Part shown: positions 1 to 5,407 of the stretch, one piece after another
Numbering within the stretch: position 1 is the first letter of the stretch
Layout of the letters: the number at the start of each line of letters is the position of its first letter
NCBI GenBank assembly: GCA_015661535.1
Contig: DQVY01000070.1
Coordinates: forward strand, 1 to 6,441
DNA length: 6,441 bases
Direction of reading: 5' to 3'
Source: Sulfurovum sp.
GTDB lineage: Bacteria > Campylobacterota > Campylobacteria > Campylobacterales > Sulfurovaceae
Notes under the pieces: model-generated
Told to the model about the DNA's origin: nothing
What the model saw: only the letters and a program-made list of their open reading frames with translations
Database searches by the model: none
Made by a program: the position numbers and the translations under genes

Positions 1-905
1 TTCACTATATGGTGGCACAATTTGCACATCTGAAAAACTTCCCAAAGAAGATTGTGATAGACGGGGGGAATGGGGTTGCCGATACCGTCATTACGGACAT
101 TTTTGATGCTCTGAACTTTAGCTATACAGGTCTTTACATGGAGCCCGATGGTACCTTCCCAAACCACCATCCTGACCCTTCTGTTGAAGAAAACCTTGTG
201 GATGTGAAAGCTGCTTTGGAAAAAGAGGGTGATATCGCTTTTGCCTATGATGGAGATGCTGACCGTATTGCCGTTCTTACCCACAAGCACAACATAAAAG
301 GTGACCAGATGGCACTGCTTTATGCTATGAAAATGGAAAATCCAACCGTCATTGGTGAAGTCAAATGTTCGCAGGTCATGTATGACGAACTTGAACGCCG
401 TGGTGCCACAGCCATTATGTACAAGACTGGGCACTCCAACTTAAAAGTAAAAATGAAAGAGACCAATGCAGACCTGGCCTGTGAAGTCTCAGGGCATATC
501 TTTTTTAAACACCGTTATTTTGGCTACGATGATGCCATTTATGCCACACTGCGTATGCTAGAACTTATCCATGACGGCATCGATATTGATGCCGAGATCG
601 ATGCGTTGCCTCAGGTTTTTTCAACAGAAGAGCTCAAAGTAGAAACCACAGAAGAGGAGAAGTTCCTCATTATTGACAAAGTCAAAGAGCTTCTTAAAAA
701 CCCTCCAGCAGACTTCCCTAAAATACTAAACATCATCGATGTAGACGGTGTACGCATAAACTTTGAAAAAGGATGGGGACTTGTACGTGCATCCAACACC
801 ACACCTGTACTGGTCACTCGTTTTGAGTCTACAGATGAAGCATTGGCAAAAGAGTATGAAATTGCAGTCAATGATCTCATTAAAACTGCGAAAGCTGCAC
901 TGTGA
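1..905 (+). CDS. manB: Phosphomannomutase/phosphoglucomutase (AlgC/ManB type), 5' truncated by window edge
   Basis: This enzyme of the alpha-D-phosphohexomutase family interconverts mannose-6-P and mannose-1-P, and usually glucose-6-P and glucose-1-P, in the cytoplasm. The reading frame is open from base 3 through the ATG at 9, so that ATG is internal (preceded by His-Tyr). By comparison with AlgC (about 460 aa), roughly the first 150 residues, including the phosphoserine loop (TGSHNP), lie upstream of the window. Numbering from the Met at 9, the visible motifs are: IDGGNG (17-22); FPNHHPDP (50-57); the metal-binding loop DGDADR (81-86); KTGHS (139-143); the sugar-specificity loop EVSGH (159-163); and the C-terminal phosphate-binding segment RASNTTP (260-266). 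All key residues expected in this part are present. The stop codon overlaps the pgi start by 4 bp, indicating one transcript and translational coupling. It supplies mannose-1-P to ManC downstream. Whether it prefers mannose or glucose substrates cannot be read from the sequence. Confidence 0.93.
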   Translation, partial: HYMVAQFAHLKNFPKKIVIDGGNGVADTVITDIFDALNFSYTGLYMEPDGTFPNHHPDPSVEENLVDVKAALEKEGDIAFAYDGDADRIAVLTHKHNIKGDQMALLYAMKMENPTVIGEVKCSQVMYDELERRGATAIMYKTGHSNLKVKMKETNADLACEVSGHIFFKHRYFGYDDAIYATLRMLELIHDGIDIDAEIDALPQVFSTEELKVETTEEEKFLIIDKVKELLKNPPADFPKILNIIDVDGVRINFEKGWGLVRASNTTPVLVTRFESTDEALAKEYEIAVNDLIKTAKAAL

Positions 906-2116
906 AAAATCGTCTTTATTTTAATTCTGACAACAAAGAAGTACAGCAAACAGCATTTCAAGCCATAGAAAAAGAACAAAATACCATGGGGTATTATGCA
1001 CTTCCAGAACAAGACATCACTCCCATATTGGAGTATTGTAACTCCATGGCAGATTCTGTTGAAAGCATTGCAGTCATCGGTATTGGCGGGAGTTCTCTGG
1101 GTGCGAAAGCTGTGTACGAATTCATAAAACCTGTCAAGACATTAAAAAGAAAACTCTACTTTTTTGAGAGTACAGACCCTATCAATATTCGCACTATTTT
1201 AGAAAAAACAGACCTTTCAAAAACCCATTTTCTGGTCATATCAAAGTCAGGAAATACCGTAGAGACTTTCTCTATTTATAAATATATCTATTCTCTCAAA
1301 AGTGATGCAAGTTCTTATACCTTCATCACTGACCCCGGCTCTCCTCTTGAAAAATATGCGCAGGAGATCAACGCTTCGGTACTCTATCTTCCTGAAAATG
1401 TAGGAGGACGTTTTTCTGTCCTTTCCACGGTAGGTCTTGTACCACTTGCATTGGTAGGCATAGACATTCAAGCCCTTTTAGAGGGTGCAAAAACAGTGAA
1501 AGAGAGTTTCTTTAACGATGGCTACCTCAAAGAGACCCTGCTCAAAAAAGCTGTCTATTACGCCAAACATCATGCCCAATACCACATAAACTGTATTTTC
1601 GCCTACTCTGAAACACTCAAATACTTCTGTGAATGGTACGTACAGATTTGGGGAGAAAGCCTGGGCAAATCCCAACGCCATTCTGCATTTAATGTAGGAC
1701 TTACCCCCATTGGACTCATCGGCCCTAAAGACCAGCACTCCTTTTTACAACTTATCATGGAAGGCACAAGGGACAAGTCTGTCACCTTCATCAAAATAGA
1801 AGATTTTGATGATGATATCAGCATCCCAAATATCACATTACCCCATCTTGAAGGCCTGGACACACTCAATACACTGCCTTTTTCAAAACTCATCAATATG
1901 CAGTGTGATTCTGTTATAGAAGCATTAAAAAACCAAGGGGACATCCCCTTGGATACTATTACTATTGCAAGTGTCACAGAAGCTAATATTGGTGCACTTA
2001 TCTTCTATTACGAACTTCTCACCTCTTTGGTTGGAGAACTTATAGATGTAAACACCTACGACCAACCTGGCGTGGAAGCAGGGAAAATTATTTTGAAAAA
2101 GAAACTTTCAAACTAA
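902..2116 (+). CDS. pgi: Glucose-6-phosphate isomerase
   Basis: Cytoplasmic interconversion of glucose-6-P and fructose-6-P. The 404-aa product is the short Pgi form, close to the Campylobacter enzyme (about 406 aa) and much shorter than E. coli Pgi (about 549 aa). Visible motifs: GIGGSS (60-65) and SKSGNT (114-119) of the sugar-phosphate isomerase (SIS) fold; the first PGI signature around ENVGGRFS (165-172); GESLGK with the likely catalytic base Glu252; DQHS with His279; and the second signature TYDQPGVEAGK ending in Lys395. These three match the Glu/His/Lys catalytic set of the family. The start is GTG at 902, inside GTGA, where the upstream mutase stops. The encoded N terminus aligns with Campylobacter Pgi and no strong Shine-Dalgarno is evident, so translation is probably coupled. 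It provides fructose-6-P, the entry to the mannose branch. The gene ends 9 bp from the oppositely oriented brnA and contains a minus-strand terminator-like hairpin near its 3' end. Confidence 0.96.
   Translation: MKNRLYFNSDNKEVQQTAFQAIEKEQNTMGYYALPEQDITPILEYCNSMADSVESIAVIGIGGSSLGAKAVYEFIKPVKTLKRKLYFFESTDPINIRTILEKTDLSKTHFLVISKSGNTVETFSIYKYIYSLKSDASSYTFITDPGSPLEKYAQEINASVLYLPENVGGRFSVLSTVGLVPLALVGIDIQALLEGAKTVKESFFNDGYLKETLLKKAVYYAKHHAQYHINCIFAYSETLKYFCEWYVQIWGESLGKSQRHSAFNVGLTPIGLIGPKDQHSFLQLIMEGTRDKSVTFIKIEDFDDDISIPNITLPHLEGLDTLNTLPFSKLINMQCDSVIEALKNQGDIPLDTITIASVTEANIGALIFYYELLTSLVGELIDVNTYDQPGVEAGKIILKKKLSN
1927..1952 (-). terminator. Intrinsic terminator on the minus strand, inside pgi
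   Basis: Read on the minus strand, CCAAGGGG, a 4-nt loop (ATGT) and CCCCTTGG form a perfect 8-bp stem with 6 G-C pairs, followed immediately by six T residues. This is the classic Rho-independent form. On the plus strand the hairpin is preceded by six A residues and has no T-tract after it, so only minus-strand transcription should stop here. It lies about 175 bases past the brnA stop codon and is the first strong stop signal for brnTA transcripts. It sits in pgi codons 344-351, a region that varies between Pgi homologues. Confidence 0.72.
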
Positions 2117-2148
2117 CGGGCACCTCTAAAAATCTGAAAGTTCTTTTT
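2096..2148. terminator. Possible bidirectional terminator between convergent pgi and brnA
   Basis: The left arm AAAAAG (2096-2101) plus AACTTTCA (2103-2110) pairs with the right arm TGAAAGTT (2135-2142) plus CTTTTT (2143-2148). This gives 14 bp with one bulged A (2102) and a 24-nt loop holding both stop codons. Each direction ends in a T-rich run, the usual A-tract/T-tract layout of a two-way terminator. The stem is AT-rich and the loop long, so efficiency may be modest. The arms are also the last codons of the two genes. Confidence 0.45.
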
Positions 2149-2389
2149 GAAGAAGCATCTTAATATAAGATTGGTACGGCACATCCAAGGCATTGGCTTG
2201 TGTCTTTAACTTCTCTAACATATCTTCTGGCAACCGAAGAGAAATAGACTTTGTGCTTTTTTTAAGATTTGACAAACGTCTTACTTTGGCTTTGTTCCAA
2301 TCAACATACTCGTGAGAATCATGTGACTCCCAAAAAGCTCTCTCTTCTTGTTCATCTTTAAACTCAGGAATCTTTTTTAACATTTTCAT
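2126..2389 (-). CDS. brnA: BrnA-family antitoxin (CopG-type, ribbon-helix-helix)
   Basis: Antitoxin of a type II toxin-antitoxin pair, expected to bind and neutralise BrnT and, through its DNA-binding domain, repress the shared promoter. The 87-aa protein has the family layout. An N-terminal acidic and aromatic segment (KKIPEFKDEQEERAFW, 5-20, then HEYVDWNKA near 26-34) matches the CopG_antitoxin family. A ribbon-helix-helix follows: strand STKSISLRLP (45-54), then two helices about 55-67 and 71-84, with PYQSYIK at the second. The ATG at 2389 is chosen because AAAGGA (2401-2396) lies 6 nt upstream; the next ATG, two codons later, would be 12 nt away. The start overlaps the brnT 3' end by 26 bp, so its ribosome-binding site is inside the toxin gene. 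The 3' end faces pgi. Family assignment is strong; autoregulation is known for BrnTA and inferred here. Confidence 0.9.
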   Translation of the reverse strand: MKMLKKIPEFKDEQEERAFWESHDSHEYVDWNKAKVRRLSNLKKSTKSISLRLPEDMLEKLKTQANALDVPYQSYIKMLLQKELSDF

Positions 2390-2681
2390 ATACTATCCTT
2401 TCTTTTTTATTCATACTTCTTGCAGAGATAACCCTTATTTTATTGATTCTTTTGGTAAAGACCACAAATAGATAACTCTCATTATCTGTCATCCCCAAAG
2501 CGAAACACCTACATTCATTTTCAGAATGTTTTGTATCTTCCAAGACTAAAAGTGGATCATTAAAAAAAATCTCTTCTATAAGTTGCCATTTTAACTCATG
2601 TTTTTTTTCATTCTTATACCTATTACCTTCATCCCAGTCAAAACCAACAAGACTCTCAATCTCTAAACAATCAAAATCCAT
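2364..2681 (-). CDS. brnT: BrnT-family ribonuclease toxin
   Basis: Toxin of the BrnT/BrnA system. Characterised BrnT proteins have a RelE-like fold and inhibit translation by RNA cleavage. With the start at 2681 the protein has 105 aa, normal for the family. Typical features are GFDWDEGN (13-20) with the following NEKKHEL (24-30), IFFNDPLL (38-45), a DTKHSENE stretch (49-56), the core strands RCFALGM and YLFVVFTKR, and the C-terminal ISARSMNKKERIVYE (85-99). An in-frame ATG at 2717 is rejected because it lies between the -35 and -10 elements of the promoter. The ATG at 2681 has AAGGAA just upstream (2691-2686). The gene contains an A8 and a T8 run, both possible slippage sites. It precedes brnA in the usual toxin-first order. 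No truncation is visible, so the toxin may be active; activity itself is untested. Confidence 0.88.
   Translation of the reverse strand: MDFDCLEIESLVGFDWDEGNRYKNEKKHELKWQLIEEIFFNDPLLVLEDTKHSENECRCFALGMTDNESYLFVVFTKRINKIRVISARSMNKKERIVYENVKKDS
2396..2401 (-). promoter_or_regulatory. Ribosome-binding site of brnA
   Basis: AAAGGA on the minus strand, 6 nt before the ATG at 2389. It lies within brnT codons and decides between two close in-frame ATGs. Translation of brnA can therefore start independently of, or be coupled to, brnT. Confidence 0.75.
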
Positions 2682-2685
2682 TGCA

Positions 2686-2691
2686 TTCCTT
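2686..2691 (-). promoter_or_regulatory. Ribosome-binding site of brnT
   Basis: AAGGAA on the minus strand, 4 nt before the ATG at 2681. It supports that start over the upstream in-frame ATG at 2717, which lies within the promoter. Confidence 0.75.
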
Positions 2692-2697
2692 AAAGTG

Positions 2698-2720
2698 TAT
2701 ATGTTTATTATATACATATA
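2698..2720. promoter_or_regulatory. Candidate BrnA operator over the brnTA -10 element
   Basis: TATATGT (2698-2704) and ACATATA (2714-2720) form a perfect 7-bp inverted repeat around a 9-bp spacer, centred on the -10 box and reaching the expected transcription start. Ribbon-helix-helix antitoxins commonly bind such repeats in their own promoter, so this would be a sensible autorepression site. The AT-rich context makes chance symmetry possible. Confidence 0.45.
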
Positions 2721-2735
2721 TCAATAAAAAGTCAA
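2707..2735 (-). promoter_or_regulatory. Sigma70-type promoter of brnTA
   Basis: On the minus strand, TTGACT (2735-2730) and TATAAT (2712-2707) are separated by exactly 17 bp. The -10 is perfect and the -35 has five of six consensus bases. Transcription should begin near base 2700, leaving a leader of about 20 nt that contains the brnT ribosome-binding site. This is the best consensus promoter in the window. Confidence 0.82.
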
Positions 2736-2768
2736 AGGTGTAAAGCAATAATTTTTAAAAACCATCTC

Positions 2769-2783
2769 ATAACTAATAGTTAT
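2769..2783. promoter_or_regulatory. Palindromic candidate operator upstream of the manC -10
   Basis: ATAACTA and TAGTTAT are perfect inverted halves around a single central A, 15 bp in all. The element ends 5 bp before the manC -10 box, in the space where a spacer and -35 would be. A regulator bound here would block or modify RNA polymerase access. No regulator gene in the window other than brnA is available to match it. Confidence 0.4.
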
Positions 2784-2785
2784 TT

Positions 2786-2794
2786 TGCTATAAT
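2786..2794 (+). promoter_or_regulatory. Extended -10 promoter of manC-gmd-fcl
   Basis: TGCTATAAT is a TGn-extended, perfect -10 hexamer (hexamer 2789-2794). No convincing -35 is seen 16-18 bp upstream, which is common in Campylobacterota. Transcription should start near 2800, giving a leader of about 26 nt before the ATG at 2827. It points away from the brnT promoter, so manC-gmd-fcl is probably transcribed separately from manB-pgi. Confidence 0.68.
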
Positions 2795-2826
2795 ATAGAC
2801 TATCATACACAGGGGCAGAAAACACA

Positions 2827-4203
2827 ATGACAAATATCATTTTATGTGGTGGTTCAGGGACAAGACTTTGGCCCATCAGCCGTACACTTATGCCAAAACA
2901 GTTTGTAAAACTATTTGATAATAAATCACTGTTCCAGCTTACAGTACAACGTAATGAAACACTCTGTGATCAGCAATTCATCATCTCCAATGCAGAGCAG
3001 TATTTTTTAGCTGTTGACCAACTTGAAGAACTTCAGGCAAAAGATAATAAATTTTTACTTGAGCCAATTGGACGAAACACTGCACCAGCGATTGCCCTTG
3101 CCTGTCTTGCTTTAGACTCCGAAGAGATCGTCCTTGTATCCTCTTCTGATCATCTCATTAAAAACCAACAAAACTATGAAGAGATTGTAACAAAAGCACG
3201 TAAACTTGCAGAGGATGACAATCTTGTCACCTTTGGTATTACTGCTGAATATCCAGAAACTGCTTATGGATACATTGAAGCAGAAGGGATAGAAGTTAAA
3301 GCCTTTCATGAAAAACCAGATATACGGACAGCCCAGAATTATATTGATGCAGGTAACTTTTACTGGAACTCCGGCATATTCTGTTTTAAAGCACGAGTTT
3401 TCTTGGAAGAGTTACAAAAATATTCTCCAAACATTTATAAACATGCAAAAAATGCTTTTAACAATGCAAAAAATGATGGTGTTATTCGTATATCACATGA
3501 GAACATGATATCAATTCCGGAAGACAGCATTGACTATGCCGTCATGGAAAAGTCCACAAAAGTGAAAGTCCTCGTATCTGATATTGACTGGTCTGACCTT
3601 GGAAGTTTTGATGCATTGGACAAAGAGTTCGAGAAAGATGAAAATGGTAACACACGCAATGACAACCTCATCGCTGTTGAGTCAAAAAACAATTTTGTCT
3701 ATGCCAAAGAGAGGCTTGTTTCCCTGGTCAATATTAATGATCTTATTGTAGTCGATACAGCAGATGCACTACTTATAAGTAAAAAAGGGGATTCACAAAA
3801 GATCAAAGATATTGTGAAAGAGCTCAAAGGCAGAGAAAGTGACCTGCACCATATACACCTTACGACACACAGGCCATGGGGAACCTATACTGTTTTAGAA
3901 AATATGCCAGGCTACAAAATAAAACGTATTGTAGTAAAACCGGGGAAACGATTAAGTTTACAAAAACATTATCACCGTAATGAACATTGGATCGTTGTTT
4001 CTGGCACAGCCACTGTGACTGTTGGTGAAGAGATGCGCTTAATACGTCCCAACGAAAGTACGTATATTAAGATGGGGGAAGTACATAGATTAGAAAATCA
4101 AGGTAAAATCGATGTTGTACTTATAGAAGCGCAGGTAGGTGAATATACGGATGAAGATGATATTGTTCGTCTTGAAGATGATTATATAAGAATGAAGAAA
4201 TAA
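2827..4203 (+). CDS. manC: Mannose-1-phosphate guanylyltransferase / mannose-6-phosphate isomerase (bifunctional)
   Basis: A two-domain cytoplasmic enzyme that makes GDP-mannose from mannose-1-P and GTP, and also converts fructose-6-P to mannose-6-P. The 458-aa length is typical of the type II PMI-GMP family (AlgA, XanB, ManC). The N-terminal nucleotidyltransferase domain shows GGSGTRLWPISR (8-19), PKQF (23-26), EPIGRNTAPA (79-88), SSDH with the likely metal ligand Asp108, ETAYGYI (144-150), FHEKP (160-164), WNSGIF (180-185) and DWSDLGSF (254-261). The C-terminal cupin isomerase domain, from about residue 340, carries the signature QKHYHRNEHWIVVSGTA starting at Gln379, with metal-binding His381, His383 and Glu386, then GEVHRLEN. 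The start is fixed by the motif at the extreme N terminus; AGGGG (2811-2815) lies 11 nt upstream, a rather long spacing. It is the first gene of the manC-gmd-fcl run. A 12-bp direct repeat occurs at 3443-3475. Confidence 0.96.
   Translation: MTNIILCGGSGTRLWPISRTLMPKQFVKLFDNKSLFQLTVQRNETLCDQQFIISNAEQYFLAVDQLEELQAKDNKFLLEPIGRNTAPAIALACLALDSEEIVLVSSSDHLIKNQQNYEEIVTKARKLAEDDNLVTFGITAEYPETAYGYIEAEGIEVKAFHEKPDIRTAQNYIDAGNFYWNSGIFCFKARVFLEELQKYSPNIYKHAKNAFNNAKNDGVIRISHENMISIPEDSIDYAVMEKSTKVKVLVSDIDWSDLGSFDALDKEFEKDENGNTRNDNLIAVESKNNFVYAKERLVSLVNINDLIVVDTADALLISKKGDSQKIKDIVKELKGRESDLHHIHLTTHRPWGTYTVLENMPGYKIKRIVVKPGKRLSLQKHYHRNEHWIVVSGTATVTVGEEMRLIRPNESTYIKMGEVHRLENQGKIDVVLIEAQVGEYTDEDDIVRLEDDYIRMKK
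3443..3475 (+). repeat. 12-bp direct repeat at 21-bp offset inside manC
   Basis: ATGCAAAAAATG occurs at 3443-3454 and 3464-3475, exactly seven codons apart, and encodes an AKN...AKN repeat in the segment linking conserved blocks of the nucleotidyltransferase domain. It looks like a small in-frame duplication. Each copy holds an A6 run. Confidence 0.5.
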
Positions 4204-4206
4204 ACA

Positions 4207-4257
4207 ATGACAACACAAATAAAAATTAACAATTCAATGCGGGGAGTCACTAAATGA
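4207..4257 (+). other. 16-codon mini-ORF between manC and gmd, of doubtful coding status
   Basis: An ATG at 4207, in frame with manC and just past its stop codon, opens 16 codons (MTTQIKINNSMRGVTK). They end in TGA at 4255-4257, so stop and gmd start share ATGA. The arrangement would permit coupling of gmd translation, but the ribosome-binding site before 4207 is weak, gmd has its own good one, and the peptide is not recognised. Chance is a fair explanation. Confidence 0.2.
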
Positions 4258-5399
4258 CGCATCGTAAAATAGCACTGATCACAGGCATTACAGGGCAAGA
4301 CGGTTCTTACCTTGCAGAATTTCTCCTTAAAAAAGGATACATTGTCCATGGTGTCAAACGAAGATCATCACTCTTTAATACAGACCGTATAGACCACCTT
4401 TATCAAGATCCTCATGTAGAGAACAGAAACCTCATTCTTCACTATGGAGATATGACAGATTCTATGAACCTCACACGTATTATCAAGGAAACACAACCTG
4501 ATGAGATCTATAATCTTGCAGCCATGTCACATGTTGCCGTCTCTTTTGAAACACCAGAATATGTGGCTAATGCAGATGGTACAGGAACACTACGTATCTT
4601 GGAAGCAGTAAAATTACTTGGCCTTACTAAAAAAACACGTATCTATCAAGCTTCTACTTCAGAACTGTATGGAAAAGTCCAAGAGACACCTCAAAGTGAA
4701 ACCACACCCTTCTACCCAAGAAGTCCTTATGCTGTAGCAAAAATGTATGCCTATTGGATCACTGTAAACTACAGAGAAGCTTACGATATGTTTGCGTGTA
4801 ACGGCATCCTTTTCAACCATGAGTCACCTGTCAGAGGAGAAACTTTTGTCACACGTAAGATTACCCGTGCAGCCTCCAAGATCGCGCTTGGTCTTCAAGA
4901 TAAACTTTATCTTGGTAATCTTGATGCAAAAAGAGACTGGGGCCATGCAAAAGATTATGTTCAGATGATGTGGCTTATTTTACAGGCGGATGAGCCAGAA
5001 GACTGGGTCATTGCTACCGGAGAGACAACAACAGTAAGAGATTTTGTAAAAATGTCTTTTGCCTACGCAGGCATAGAACTAGCATTTAAAGGTGAAGGGG
5101 TAGATGAGATCGGGTATATAGAATCTATCGATAAAGAAAGAACCAAACAACTTTCACTAAACACTGAACACTTAACAGTAGATAAAACTGTAGTCTCTGT
5201 TGATCCAAAATATTTCCGTCCTACAGAGGTAGATCTTCTTCTCGGAGATCCTACTAAAGCTGAAGAAAAACTAGGCTGGAGACGTGAATATACACTCAAA
5301 GAGTTAGTAGATGACATGATGAAATCGGACCTTAAACTTGTAACAAAAGACCAATATCTTAAAGATGGTGGTTATACTATTATAAATTACTTTGAGTAG
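4254..5399 (+). CDS. gmd: GDP-mannose 4,6-dehydratase
   Basis: NADP-dependent short-chain dehydrogenase/reductase that converts GDP-D-mannose to GDP-4-keto-6-deoxy-D-mannose, the branch point to GDP-fucose, GDP-rhamnose, GDP-perosamine and others. It has 381 aa against 373 in E. coli. The Rossmann motif GITGQDG covers 11-17. The catalytic set matches E. coli Gmd with a 3-residue offset: Thr135 and Glu137 in ASTSELYG, then Tyr159 and Lys163 in YAVAK. Other family hallmarks are NHESPVRGETFVTRKI (188-203), RDWGHAKDYVQMMW (227-240) and FRPTEVDLLLGDPTKAEEKLGW (321-342). The extra length comes mainly from a variable loop at about 283-315. The ATG at 4254 has GGGGAG (4241-4246) 7 nt upstream. It follows manC by 50 bp and precedes fcl by 8 bp, so it very likely shares the manC promoter. 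Its neighbour fcl directs the product to GDP-L-fucose. Confidence 0.97.
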   Translation: MTHRKIALITGITGQDGSYLAEFLLKKGYIVHGVKRRSSLFNTDRIDHLYQDPHVENRNLILHYGDMTDSMNLTRIIKETQPDEIYNLAAMSHVAVSFETPEYVANADGTGTLRILEAVKLLGLTKKTRIYQASTSELYGKVQETPQSETTPFYPRSPYAVAKMYAYWITVNYREAYDMFACNGILFNHESPVRGETFVTRKITRAASKIALGLQDKLYLGNLDAKRDWGHAKDYVQMMWLILQADEPEDWVIATGETTTVRDFVKMSFAYAGIELAFKGEGVDEIGYIESIDKERTKQLSLNTEHLTVDKTVVSVDPKYFRPTEVDLLLGDPTKAEEKLGWRREYTLKELVDDMMKSDLKLVTKDQYLKDGGYTIINYFE

Positions 5400-5407
5400 G
5401 TCTTAGA

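Noticed and set aside
575..594. Near-perfect 20-bp palindrome (CGGCATC, 6-nt centre, GATGCCG) inside the phosphomannomutase gene.
   Set aside because: It falls in codons for a GIDIDA stretch where GAT/ATC codons generate symmetry easily; no T-tract or promoter lies near it.
611..1012. Minus-strand 133-codon open frame across the manB-pgi junction.
   Set aside because: It is antisense to two clearly conserved genes, shows no recognisable domain, and is composed of residues expected from the complementary strand.
1603..1977. Minus-strand 124-codon open frame in pgi, overlapping the antisense terminator.
   Set aside because: It is a shadow of the pgi codons containing catalytic motifs; no ribosome-binding site or family resemblance was seen, and the terminator would lie within its own 5' part.
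2117..2760. Search for target-site duplications or inverted ends flanking brnTA that would mark a mobile element.
   Set aside because: By eye no convincing direct repeat pairs the two edges, and no transposase or integrase is present; only the terminator-like palindrome is seen on the pgi side.
2736..2768. Possible longer stem between AGCAATAA (from 2745) and TTATTTTGCT (2780-2789) around the manC promoter.
   Set aside because: It needs gaps and is almost all A-T pairs; much of it lies upstream of the expected transcription start, so no RNA structure would form.
3308..3508. Plus-strand 66-codon frame inside manC.
   Set aside because: It is a plus-one frame shadow of ManC residues with conserved motifs in the main frame.
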